Origin: Candidatus Schekmanbacteria bacterium
GTDB lineage: Bacteria > Schekmanbacteria > GWA2-38-11 > J061
Assembly: GCA_003695725.1 (NCBI GenBank)
Contig: RFHX01000096.1
Span: 1 to 5,349 of the forward strand
Length of the DNA stretch: 5,349 bases
Direction of reading: 5' to 3'
Part shown: piece after piece, positions 1 to 5,349 of the stretch
How positions within the stretch are numbered: position 1 is the stretch's first letter
How the letters are laid out: each line of letters opens with the position of its first letter
Translations under genes and position numbers: made by a program
Notes under the pieces: generated by a model
Seen by the model: the letters and a program-made list of their open reading frames with translations, nothing else
What the model was told of the DNA's origin: nothing
Database searches by the model: none

Positions 1-813
1 AAATCCTCCTAAAATCACAGGTATATAGTAAAAAATACTTCCACTTCTCTCATGGACATTTGTGAAATACCTCATAACATTTTCATAAATAAGATTATCA
101 TAGAGGAAACCGGGAGTTTTTATTGTTGAAATTACATACCATGGCAAAACCACCAATAGAAAAAGTAGAATATTTATAGGACGCAGCAGGTCTCTTATTT
201 TGCTGAAATCTCTGAAGGCGAGAATATATGAAAGAATTACCAGCGATGGGACAATTATACCTAAAGGTCCCTTTGACATAAAAGCAAGGCCGCTGAAGAT
301 GAAAAGTAGATATTTAAAGATTTCGTACTTTGATGATAATTTTAGGGAAAATATAAAAAATGATAAAATCGCTGCAGTAATAAAGAAGGTTAAAATCATA
401 TCTGTAACTATAGCACGAGAAAGAGCTATGAATTCCAAACTTGTGAGTAGAATCAAGGCTGAAAATATTCCTGATTCAAAGCAAAAGAGTCTAGTCCCTG
501 CAAATAAAACGAATAATACACAACCTGTCCCGAATAGAGCAGAGACATATCTGGGAGCATAATCCTTATTGGGAAAAAGTTTGTAAGATATTACAGAGAG
601 CCAGAAGTAGAGAGGCGGTTTCTTGTTATAGTTTTCGTAGTTTAAAGTAGGTGTTATATAATCACCCCTTTCTATCATTTCTCTTGCAATTTCAGCATAT
701 CTTCCTTCATCAGGATCCCACAAATCTCTCTTTGAAAGTCCGTAAAAGAAGAGGAAATAAACTAATATTACTATAAGAAAAATTAATACTATATTCTTTT
801 TATCCATTTGCAT
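1..813 (-). CDS. ArnT/PMT-like integral membrane glycosyltransferase, C-terminus cut by window edge
   Basis: This reading frame stays open from the start to the window edge, giving 271 codons of a protein whose family is usually about 500-550 aa. A hydrophobic segment (about residues 6-26) leads into WDPDEGRYAEIAREM (from W32), which holds the acidic pair D35-E36 of the first periplasmic loop of ArnT-type (GT83) and PMT-type transferases. KKPPLYFWL (64-72), SRAIVTDM (132-139), MSKGPLG (179-185), LPWY (223-226) and ENVMRYFTNVHERSG (244-258) follow in the order usual for this family. Such enzymes move a sugar from a polyprenyl-phosphate donor onto lipid A, a glycan or a protein on the outer face of the inner membrane; the acceptor here cannot be told. 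A second in-frame ATG at 807 is equally possible; neither has a good Shine-Dalgarno, and an in-frame stop (835-837) limits extension. It lies 132 bp downstream of the MFS pair on the same strand. Confidence 0.92.
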   Translation of the reverse strand, partial: MQMDKKNIVLIFLIVILVYFLFFYGLSKRDLWDPDEGRYAEIAREMIERGDYITPTLNYENYNKKPPLYFWLSVISYKLFPNKDYAPRYVSALFGTGCVLFVLFAGTRLFCFESGIFSALILLTSLEFIALSRAIVTDMILTFFITAAILSFFIFSLKLSSKYEIFKYLLFIFSGLAFMSKGPLGIIVPSLVILSYILAFRDFSKIRDLLRPINILLFLLVVLPWYVISTIKTPGFLYDNLIYENVMRYFTNVHERSGSIFYYIPVILGGF

Positions 814-838
814 TTGATTTTTATCGTTTGAGTTTTAA

Positions 839-863
839 ATGCCTTTTTTTAGTTAAAAAGCAT
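839..863. repeat. AT-rich inverted repeat between two minus-strand genes
   Basis: ATGCCTTTTT pairs with AAAAAGCAT across a short loop, with one bulged C. It lies downstream of the MFS gene ending at 946 and just ahead of the glycosyltransferase start. On the minus strand the stem is weak and not followed by a T-run, so it is a poor intrinsic terminator. It may simply be part of the promoter region. Nothing else structured was seen between 864 and 945. Confidence 0.3.
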
Positions 864-874
864 TTTTCAGTCAA
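846..874 (-). promoter_or_regulatory. candidate promoter for the ArnT-like gene
   Basis: On the minus strand TTGACT (874-869, five of six to the -35 consensus) is followed after 17 bp by TAAAAA (851-846), a poor -10. Transcription would begin roughly 25 nt before the start codon at 813. The good -35 and correct spacing support it; the weak -10 and the AT-rich surroundings count against it. Confidence 0.27.
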
Positions 875-945
875 TCTAAACTTGGATCTCTTATGCATAT
901 TTATATGGATTATTTCAACACCATTATGAAATAGAAAGTTTAAAA

Positions 946-2256
946 TCAGTGGTCAGATTCTTTGAGCATTTCCTGTTCTTTGACGGCTTTTTTCCATAAA
1001 ATCAAAATTAGGAAGGCAACAACCAAATCTGCAGTACCAGTTAACACAAATGGAGATGAGTGTGAAATTTTATCAAAGAGAAATCCTCCAATTTGTAGAA
1101 AGAAGATAATTCCCATAGCTGCAATAGTGTGATATCCTCCCAAAACAGAGCCTATCATATCTCGAGGAGCTACATCAGAAGTTAAAGTAGTTGCACCAAC
1201 ACTGCATCCATTGAATCCAATTCCAAACAAAATAACACAGATTTTCATCCATATGGAGAAGGGATTATCAATAAAAAATATCAAAACATATCCCAATCCT
1301 GAAAAAAATGCGCCAAATAATAAAATCTGAAGGCGGCCAACTTTATCTGCAAGATAGCCCCAAAGAGGATAAAGAAGAAGACCAATTATGCTTGCTATTC
1401 CAACAGTTATGCCGCCTTGGGCCATTGCTTCAAAAGGTGTTTTCCCATACTCCGCTGCTACTTTGTTTACCCAAACCATTACAAATGTTGCGAGTATGAT
1501 TGAATCAGATCTTGCGGCAAAAGCAACTGCGTAGGTTATTTTCAAACAACTGCTCTTTTTGAATATTTTTAACACTCGCTTCCACTGAATTTTTTCACGC
1601 TCTTTTACTTGGACCATATCAACAAGTGTTTTACTCGATACTATTGAGGAAAGGATGCCAATTACTGCAATTAAAATAAAGACATTATATAAACCTATGA
1701 TTTTTGGCAGTTGCGCAATTACTATGAAGCAAAATAAAGACGCAAAGGTAAACATAAACCCTAAAATTGCCATTGCTTTGCCCCGTCCTTCGACATATGT
1801 GTAATCTGTTAACATATTTTGGACCTGTGGCCACACAAAAAGGAGAGATGCACCAAGAAGGAAACGAAAAAAATATACTAAGAATATAGGTTTTGATAGC
1901 CCTATATAACCTGATATGATATGAGAGGAGCCATATAGGAGGGTAAAAATTCCTGTCAAAAAGAAGCCTGCAACGAGTAGCGGTTTTCTGCCTTTTTTAT
2001 CCGAAAGAAGCCCTACTGAGCCTATGAAGCAGATTATTGTCACTTCAACGATAACGGATAAAGATGCATTTATTGCGCCTGCGTTTTCTTTGTTTATCTT
2101 GATTATTTCCTGAAGGTATGTTGGAGTAAACAAAGTGGGGGAAATATTCATTAGCATTGCAAAGAAACACATTAGATAGAGGACAATGACATTGAATTTA
2201 GTAATGCCCTCTCTAAATTTGATTCCGAGAAGAACGATATTTTTATTCGAAATAAT
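946..2256 (-). CDS. MFS transporter, downstream copy of a tandem pair, probable ATT start
   Basis: A 12-helix major facilitator superfamily permease of the inner membrane; the substrate is unknown. The loop 2-3 signature GLLSDKKGRK and its C-terminal-half counterpart GYLADKVGR are both present. The protein aligns without gaps to the neighbouring copy (2317-3627) from MCFFAML to the final WKK; I counted 68 identities in about 103 residues over MCFF...YFFR. The first ATG (2172) falls inside the first helix and has no Shine-Dalgarno, whereas the frame upstream still matches the paralogue (IKFREGITKFNVIVLYL against IRFRQGIEKYNIIILFL). That frame opens after a stop at 2262-2260 and has no ATG, GTG or TTG. 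Two adjacent ATT codons (2256 and 2253) lie just after AGGAAAGG. Starting at 2256 gives 436 aa, exactly the paralogue's length. A charged R-x-D pair (about R249/D251) sits in helix 7, as in the paralogue. Existence of the gene is near certain; the exact start is inferred. Confidence 0.93.
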   Translation of the reverse strand: MISNKNIVLLGIKFREGITKFNVIVLYLMCFFAMLMNISPTLFTPTYLQEIIKINKENAGAINASLSVIVEVTIICFIGSVGLLSDKKGRKPLLVAGFFLTGIFTLLYGSSHIISGYIGLSKPIFLVYFFRFLLGASLLFVWPQVQNMLTDYTYVEGRGKAMAILGFMFTFASLFCFIVIAQLPKIIGLYNVFILIAVIGILSSIVSSKTLVDMVQVKEREKIQWKRVLKIFKKSSCLKITYAVAFAARSDSIILATFVMVWVNKVAAEYGKTPFEAMAQGGITVGIASIIGLLLYPLWGYLADKVGRLQILLFGAFFSGLGYVLIFFIDNPFSIWMKICVILFGIGFNGCSVGATTLTSDVAPRDMIGSVLGGYHTIAAMGIIFFLQIGGFLFDKISHSSPFVLTGTADLVVAFLILILWKKAVKEQEMLKESDH

Positions 2257-2262
2257 TTTTTA

Positions 2263-2270
2263 CCTTTCCT
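2263..2270 (-). promoter_or_regulatory. strong Shine-Dalgarno placing an ATT start
   Basis: On the minus strand AGGAAAGG sits 6 nt before ATT at 2256 and 9 nt before ATT at 2253. This is ideal initiation spacing, and no standard start codon lies in any frame at that distance. It is the main reason for placing the MFS start here and not at the internal ATG at 2172. Confidence 0.7.
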
Positions 2271-2292
2271 AAGATTCGATTTTTTGCACTTG

Positions 2293-2321
2293 ATTATACA
2301 ACAGGATTGAGAGGATTTAAG
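2293..2321 (-). promoter_or_regulatory. possible internal promoter between the MFS genes
   Basis: A perfect TATAAT lies on the minus strand at 2298-2293, in the 60-bp gap between the two MFS genes. The hexamer 17 bp upstream (CTTAAA, 2321-2316) matches the -35 consensus at only three positions and overlaps the upstream gene's stop codon. A transcript would begin near 2286, about 30 nt before the ATT start. It could let the second copy be expressed alone, but TATAAT also occurs by chance in AT-rich DNA. Confidence 0.3.
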
Positions 2322-3627
2322 AAGAATATTTACTATTTCTAATTCCTTTTTCTTCTTTATGTGCTTTTTTCCAAGTAAAAAGTGCGAATAGAACAACTGC
2401 TAAATCGGCAATGCCTGTGAGCACAAAAGGAGATGAATGACCTAAGTAATCAAAGAGAAAACCTCCTACTTGGAGAAAAAACATTATTCCAATAGCTGCT
2501 GCAGTATGGTATCCGCCCAAAAGAGACCCAATGATATTTCTTGGCGCAAGGTCTGATGTAAGAGTCGAAGCACCTACTCCGCTTCCGTTTACACCAAGGG
2601 CAAAAATAAAGACACAAACTTTCATCCATATGGAAAAAGGATTTGAAATCAAGCCTATCAATACATATCCCAACCCTGCAAAGGTGAGGCCTATGACTAA
2701 TACGCGCAATCTTCCTATTCTTTCAACTAAATATCCCCATAAGGGATAGCACAGAAGCCCAACAATGCTTGCAAGGGCAATAGTTATCCCACCTTCTGCC
2801 ATTGCTTGAAAAGGAGTTTTCCCAAATGCCCGTGCTTCCTTGTTGACCCATATCATAATGAACATTGCCAGAATTACCACATCCGCGCGAGATGCAAATG
2901 CAGTAGAAAAGGTTATTTTGAGGCAGGGGCTTTTTTTCAAAAGCTTGAGAACTTCTTTCCAATCAACCTTTTTATGTTTCTCGATATTGATAAGGTCAAC
3001 CAATCCTATTCGTGAAGTTATGGATGCCAGAATTCCTAAAATCATGATTATTATGAACACATTATAAAGCCCAATATATTGAGGAAGCCGGGCAAGGAAA
3101 AGGAAACTGAAAAGAGAAGCTGATGTATACATAAAACCCATAACAGCCATAGCTTTGCCTCTACCATCCACATAGGTATAATCAGTAATCAAAGATTGAA
3201 CTTGAGGCCAGACGAAAAGAAGAGACAATCCAAGAAGAGTGCGGAAAAAATAGATAAAAAATATTGGGTTTTCAATTCCTGTCAAGTCAGATAAAATATG
3301 TGAAGAGCCAAAAAGAAGGCTAAAAACACCTGCAGTAAAAAAACCTCCCACAAGAAGAATACGACGCCCCTTTTTATCAGAAAGAATTCCTATTGCGCCA
3401 ACGAAGCATATAATCATTATTTCAACAATAACAGATAAAGAAGCATTGATCTTTCCAAGATGTTGGCGGCTGATATGTATTGTTTCTTGAAGATAGGTAG
3501 GAATAAGCATAGTAGGTGCTATATTCATAAGCATAGCAAAGAAACACATCAAGAATAAAATGATGATATTGTATTTCTCGATTCCTTGACGAAATCTTAT
3601 CTTTAAAAAACTAACCTCGCCTTCCAT
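2317..3627 (-). CDS. MFS transporter, upstream copy of a tandem pair
   Basis: A 436-aa major facilitator superfamily permease with about twelve hydrophobic segments: roughly 20-42, 61-82, 90-108, 121-143, 160-180, 187-208, 237-260, 276-297, 305-327, 332-353, 366-386 and 399-419. GILSDKKGRR (80-89) is the loop 2-3 signature, and GYLVERIGR (298-306) its counterpart in the second half. R129 in YFFRTLLG fits the helix-4 arginine motif. A lysine-rich central loop (about 212-236) joins the halves, and R247/D249 are charged residues within helix 7 that may face the substrate path. The substrate cannot be read from sequence. The start is ATG 3627, with only a weak GAAAG about 11 nt upstream, but the N-terminus fits the family. 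It is first of a two-gene unit with its paralogue 60 bp downstream, and it diverges from the HemE-like gene at 4089. Confidence 0.95.
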   Translation of the reverse strand: MEGEVSFLKIRFRQGIEKYNIIILFLMCFFAMLMNIAPTMLIPTYLQETIHISRQHLGKINASLSVIVEIMIICFVGAIGILSDKKGRRILLVGGFFTAGVFSLLFGSSHILSDLTGIENPIFFIYFFRTLLGLSLLFVWPQVQSLITDYTYVDGRGKAMAVMGFMYTSASLFSFLFLARLPQYIGLYNVFIIIMILGILASITSRIGLVDLINIEKHKKVDWKEVLKLLKKSPCLKITFSTAFASRADVVILAMFIMIWVNKEARAFGKTPFQAMAEGGITIALASIVGLLCYPLWGYLVERIGRLRVLVIGLTFAGLGYVLIGLISNPFSIWMKVCVFIFALGVNGSGVGASTLTSDLAPRNIIGSLLGGYHTAAAIGIMFFLQVGGFLFDYLGHSSPFVLTGIADLAVVLFALFTWKKAHKEEKGIRNSKYSS

Positions 3628-3703
3628 TTCAGTTTATACTTTCTGAAAAATTGGTTCAGCTTTTCTAATTGTAAGAAAATGTAAAAAAGCTATGCATAAG
3701 CTG

Positions 3704-3720
3704 TAAATATCTTTGATGGA
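3704..3720 (+). repeat. 17-bp direct repeat, copy 1
   Basis: TAAATATCTTTGATGGA occurs here and again, identically, at 4003-4019. This copy lies 76 bp upstream of the MFS start codon at 3627 and next to the near-palindrome at 3688-3702. A chance exact 17-bp match within a 460-bp region is very unlikely even at this AT content. It could be a regulator site or a duplication made when the segment between was inserted. Confidence 0.85.
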
Positions 3721-3956
3721 CGCAATTCAGCTCCATTAGAATGAATGTTGGTAAAAAGGGGTCGGGTCTGCTTTTGGCTTTTCTTCGCATTTTCATAAAC
3801 AGCAAATTCGCATCTTTCCCGAAGATTTAGATAATGCCCGTGACTTTAAATTAGCTCTCCTTCAAGGAAATATATCAAGAAATGGGGAAGACAAGTCGTG
3901 GGATTTCCTGAATTAAAAAATTTTTGCCCTATCAGGTAGTTGCCTTACCAGTTTAA

Positions 3957-3990
3957 AAATTTAACATTTCAACAATCAAATTTAACATTT
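3957..3990 (+). repeat. 13-bp tandem direct repeat at 21-bp period
   Basis: AAATTTAACATTT is present at 3957-3969 and 3978-3990, exactly 21 bp apart, which is two helical turns. An inverted pair CAACAA (3970-3975) and TTGTTG (3990-3995) brackets the second copy. Evenly phased direct repeats about 100 bp before a start codon are typical of operator sites for a dimeric or cooperatively binding regulator. No particular regulator can be named. Confidence 0.6.
3961..3988 (+). promoter_or_regulatory. candidate promoter for the HemE-like gene
   Basis: TTAACA (3961-3966, five of six to the -35 consensus) and TAACAT (3983-3988, four of six to the -10) are 16 bp apart and are built from the two halves of the tandem repeat. 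An alternative pair, TTGCCT (3940-3945) and TAACAT (3962-3967), also spaced 16 bp, lies just upstream. Transcription from the first would leave a leader of roughly 95 nt containing the second 17-bp repeat. A regulator on the repeat would then overlap the polymerase site. Confidence 0.3.
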
Positions 3991-4002
3991 TGTTGTTATC
4001 AA

Positions 4003-4019
4003 TAAATATCTTTGATGGA
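4003..4019 (+). repeat. 17-bp direct repeat, copy 2
   Basis: An identical copy of TAAATATCTTTGATGGA, in the same orientation as 3704-3720 and 299 bp further on. It ends 69 bp before the start codon of the HemE-like gene. The two copies therefore lie at similar distances from the two divergent start codons, but in opposite orientation relative to their genes. Confidence 0.85.
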
Positions 4020-4088
4020 AGAAGAAAAAGATTTATTGTAAAGTTGATAAGCAAAGGATTGGTGACGTTAAATAAAAGGAAATAAGAA

Positions 4089-5105
4089 ATGGAAAATGTT
4101 ATGATTCAAGCGGCAAAAGGACAAAGAACAAATGTTACTCCAATATGGATAGAGGTGCAGATGTTGGTAACACCTGAACATAAAAAATTGACTGAGAAAT
4201 ATGGATTTGCAGGGATAGTAAAGAATGCAGAATTGGCTGCTATTTCAACAGTTGAACCTGTGGAAAAATTAGGTGTCGATGCCGCGATTCTCTTTTCTGA
4301 CCTTCTTGCTCCTGCAGAGGCTATGGGCATTAATGTTGAATATAGTTTAAATGGTCCTTCAATTACCAATCCTGTCAGGTCTTTGAAGGATGTTGAAAAA
4401 CTTGTATTTCCTGATCCTGAAGAAGGGATGAAGATATGGCTTGATACAATTAGAATTTCAAAAAGAGAATTGGCAGGGAAGGCGCCCATTATAGGTTGGG
4501 TTGGAGCACCTTTTGGTATGGGCTCTTTTATTGTGGAGGGGGGGAGGCCTGCACCTTTCAGAAATATTAAAAGGATTATGTATCGAGAACCCAAGATTAT
4601 TCATTCTTTGTTTGAAAAATTGTCGGAAATGGCAATTAGGTTTCTTGAAGCCCAGATTGAAGCAGGAGCAGAAATTGCAATGCTCTTTGATATTGTTGCA
4701 GGATTTCTTGCGCCCGAAGATTACAGAGAGTTTTGTTATCCCTACATAAAAAGGATTGCAAGAGAAATAAAGAAAAAAAATGTTCCTCTTATTTATCATT
4801 CACGAGGTTTTAATTTTTTAAAATATATAAAAGATACGGAAATCGATGTTGTGGGAATCGATGAGACAATAGATATATCTGATGCAATTGAAATATTGGA
4901 AGGAAAGAAAACTATACAGGGCAATTTAGAGCCATATGTATTGTTTGCAGAAGATAAATTTATCAAAGAAAGAACAGAAGCAATTCTTGATGCTGCGGCA
5001 AAGGCGCCAGCTCATATTTTTGCTCTTGGTGGATGGATTTTAAGAGATACACCTTTTGAAAAAGCAAAATACTTAGTTGAGGTTGTACATAATTATAAGA
5101 GATAG
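4089..5105 (+). CDS. URO-D (HemE) family protein lacking the canonical active-site residues
   Basis: A 338-aa cytosolic TIM-barrel protein aligning over its full length with uroporphyrinogen decarboxylase, which converts uroporphyrinogen III to coproporphyrinogen III. Family landmarks in order: AAILFSDLLAPAEAMG (65-80), NPVRSL (94-99), VGAPFGMGSFIVEGG (138-152), MYREP (164-168), FDIVAGFLAPEDYREF (200-215), IQGNLEP (276-282) and IFALGGWILRDTP (310-322). The MRQAGRY substrate-binding motif has become EVQMLVT (22-28), losing both arginines. The usual Tyr is F147, the Ser of FDSWAG is I202, and the His of NLGHGI is G315; only the central Asp (D71) remains. The His-X-Cys...Cys zinc site of MtaA/MtbA methyltransferases is also absent: HSR stands at 237-239 and the only cysteine is C216. 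It is thus a member of the fold with unassigned chemistry. ATG 4089 has AAAGGA 8 nt upstream. Family is certain; function is not. Confidence 0.95.
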   Translation: MENVMIQAAKGQRTNVTPIWIEVQMLVTPEHKKLTEKYGFAGIVKNAELAAISTVEPVEKLGVDAAILFSDLLAPAEAMGINVEYSLNGPSITNPVRSLKDVEKLVFPDPEEGMKIWLDTIRISKRELAGKAPIIGWVGAPFGMGSFIVEGGRPAPFRNIKRIMYREPKIIHSLFEKLSEMAIRFLEAQIEAGAEIAMLFDIVAGFLAPEDYREFCYPYIKRIAREIKKKNVPLIYHSRGFNFLKYIKDTEIDVVGIDETIDISDAIEILEGKKTIQGNLEPYVLFAEDKFIKERTEAILDAAAKAPAHIFALGGWILRDTPFEKAKYLVEVVHNYKR

Positions 5106-5165
5106 AGTCTATATGAGATTTCAGAAAATTGGGAATGCTATTACTGACATTATTGAGTTTTTTTT

Positions 5166-5349
5166 ATGAAGATTAATGCAGATCGTCTAAATGAAATTTT
5201 ATTTATTCTCCTCTTTTCAATCACTCCCCTTATTTATCTGCCGAGGTCTTTGGGATTTCACTTTCTTGCAAAGGAGAATTTCTTTTATTTTATTCTTTCA
5301 TTGATAATAGTCAACACACTCTATCTCTTTTGGAAAGGAAGGATTAAAT
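5166..5349 (+). CDS. membrane protein N-terminus, possibly O-antigen ligase/polymerase-like, cut by window edge
   Basis: The frame is open for 61 codons to the window end. It shows a short polar start, a hydrophobic segment (about residues 10-26, ending TPLIYLPRS), a short loop with FLAKENF, and a second hydrophobic segment (about 39-56) closed by WKGRIK. This pattern resembles the beginning of multi-helix O-antigen ligase/polymerase proteins (Wzy/WaaL type). Only the first two helices are visible, so the family call is tentative. An in-frame TGA at 5154-5156 limits the start to ATG 5166. There is no clear Shine-Dalgarno, only a T-run. It follows the HemE-like gene by 60 bp on the same strand with no terminator between, so the two may be co-transcribed. 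Confidence 0.75.
   Translation, partial: MKINADRLNEILFILLFSITPLIYLPRSLGFHFLAKENFFYFILSLIIVNTLYLFWKGRIK

Larger units (their letters stand above)
3628..4088. other. 461-bp divergent control region without a convincing gene
   Basis: This stretch separates the minus-strand MFS pair from the plus-strand HemE-like gene, so promoters in both directions should lie here. Seen in it: a TACAAT on the minus strand (3673-3668) that could be a -10 for the MFS genes, though without a good -35; the near-palindrome AGCTATGCATAAGCT (3688-3702); two copies of a 17-bp repeat; and a 13-bp tandem repeat (3957-3990). A GC-richer patch at about 3750-3782 (AAAAAGGGGTCGGGTCTGC) looks unlike its surroundings. The longest small frame noticed is 29 codons (3741-3830), without a ribosome site. 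Confidence 0.7.

Noticed and set aside
200-562. A 120-codon plus-strand frame
   Set aside because: It is antisense to the ArnT-like gene, whose ordered family motifs continue through the whole interval.
839-863. Intrinsic terminator after the MFS pair
   Set aside because: The stem is nearly all A-T pairs with a bulge and is not followed by a T-run on the minus strand; kept only as an inverted repeat.
2172-2396. A 74-codon minus-strand frame whose stop overlaps the ATG at 2172 as TAATG
   Set aside because: It runs out of frame through the end of the upstream MFS gene and the start of the downstream one. The sequence it covers is better explained by the homologous N-terminus of the downstream MFS protein, so the apparent coupling is an accident.
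3741-3830. A 29-codon plus-strand frame in the divergent region (MNVGKKGSGLLLAFL...)
   Set aside because: It has no ribosome site and covers the odd GC-rich patch, so it is more likely a by-product of a repetitive element than a gene.
4044-4073. TTGATA with TTAAAT 18 bp downstream as a promoter for the HemE-like gene
   Set aside because: Transcription would begin at or inside the AAAGGA ribosome site (4075-4080), leaving almost no leader.
4106-4799. Two minus-strand frames of 113 and 162 codons opposite the HemE-like gene
   Set aside because: They show no family features and lie fully within a gene with clear full-length homology on the other strand.
4089-5105. Naming the URO-D family gene hemE, or calling it a methylcobalamin:CoM methyltransferase
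   Set aside because: The HemE substrate-binding arginines, Tyr, Ser and His are replaced, and the His-X-Cys...Cys zinc ligands of MtaA/MtbA are missing, so neither specific name is supported.

Overview
The window comes from an AT-rich bacterial genome. Clear Shine-Dalgarno sites (AAAGGA, AGGAAAGG) and an ArnT-type membrane glycosyltransferase suggest a bacterium that decorates its envelope glycans, probably Gram-negative. Nothing here fixes the phylum. No RNA gene, CRISPR array or intact mobile element was seen.

Layout. Positions 1-813 (minus) hold the N-terminal half of an ArnT/PMT-like lipid-linked-sugar glycosyltransferase that runs off the left edge. Positions 946-2256 and 2317-3627 (both minus) are a tandem pair of paralogous major facilitator superfamily (MFS) transporters, each 436 aa, with about two thirds identity in the part counted. 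The downstream copy has no ATG, GTG or TTG at its homologous N-terminus and most likely starts at an ATT behind a strong Shine-Dalgarno. Positions 3628-4088 are a gene-free divergent control region with a 17-bp direct repeat, a 13-bp tandem repeat at 21-bp period, and a possible scar of a repetitive element. Positions 4089-5105 (plus) encode a uroporphyrinogen-decarboxylase (URO-D/HemE)-fold protein. From 5166 (plus) a short hydrophobic N-terminus, resembling the start of O-antigen ligase/polymerase proteins, runs off the right edge.

How the genes may work together. The MFS pair and the HemE-like gene diverge from one control region, so they could be co-regulated and act on a related small molecule; this is inference. 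The HemE-like protein keeps the family backbone and the central Asp but lacks the two substrate-binding arginines, the Tyr, the Ser and the His of true HemE. It also lacks the His-X-Cys...Cys zinc site of MtaA/MtbA-type methyltransferases, so neither textbook function can be assumed. The outer genes on both sides look envelope- or glycan-related. The most interesting points are the atypical HemE-like enzyme, the ATT start and the repeat-framed control region.
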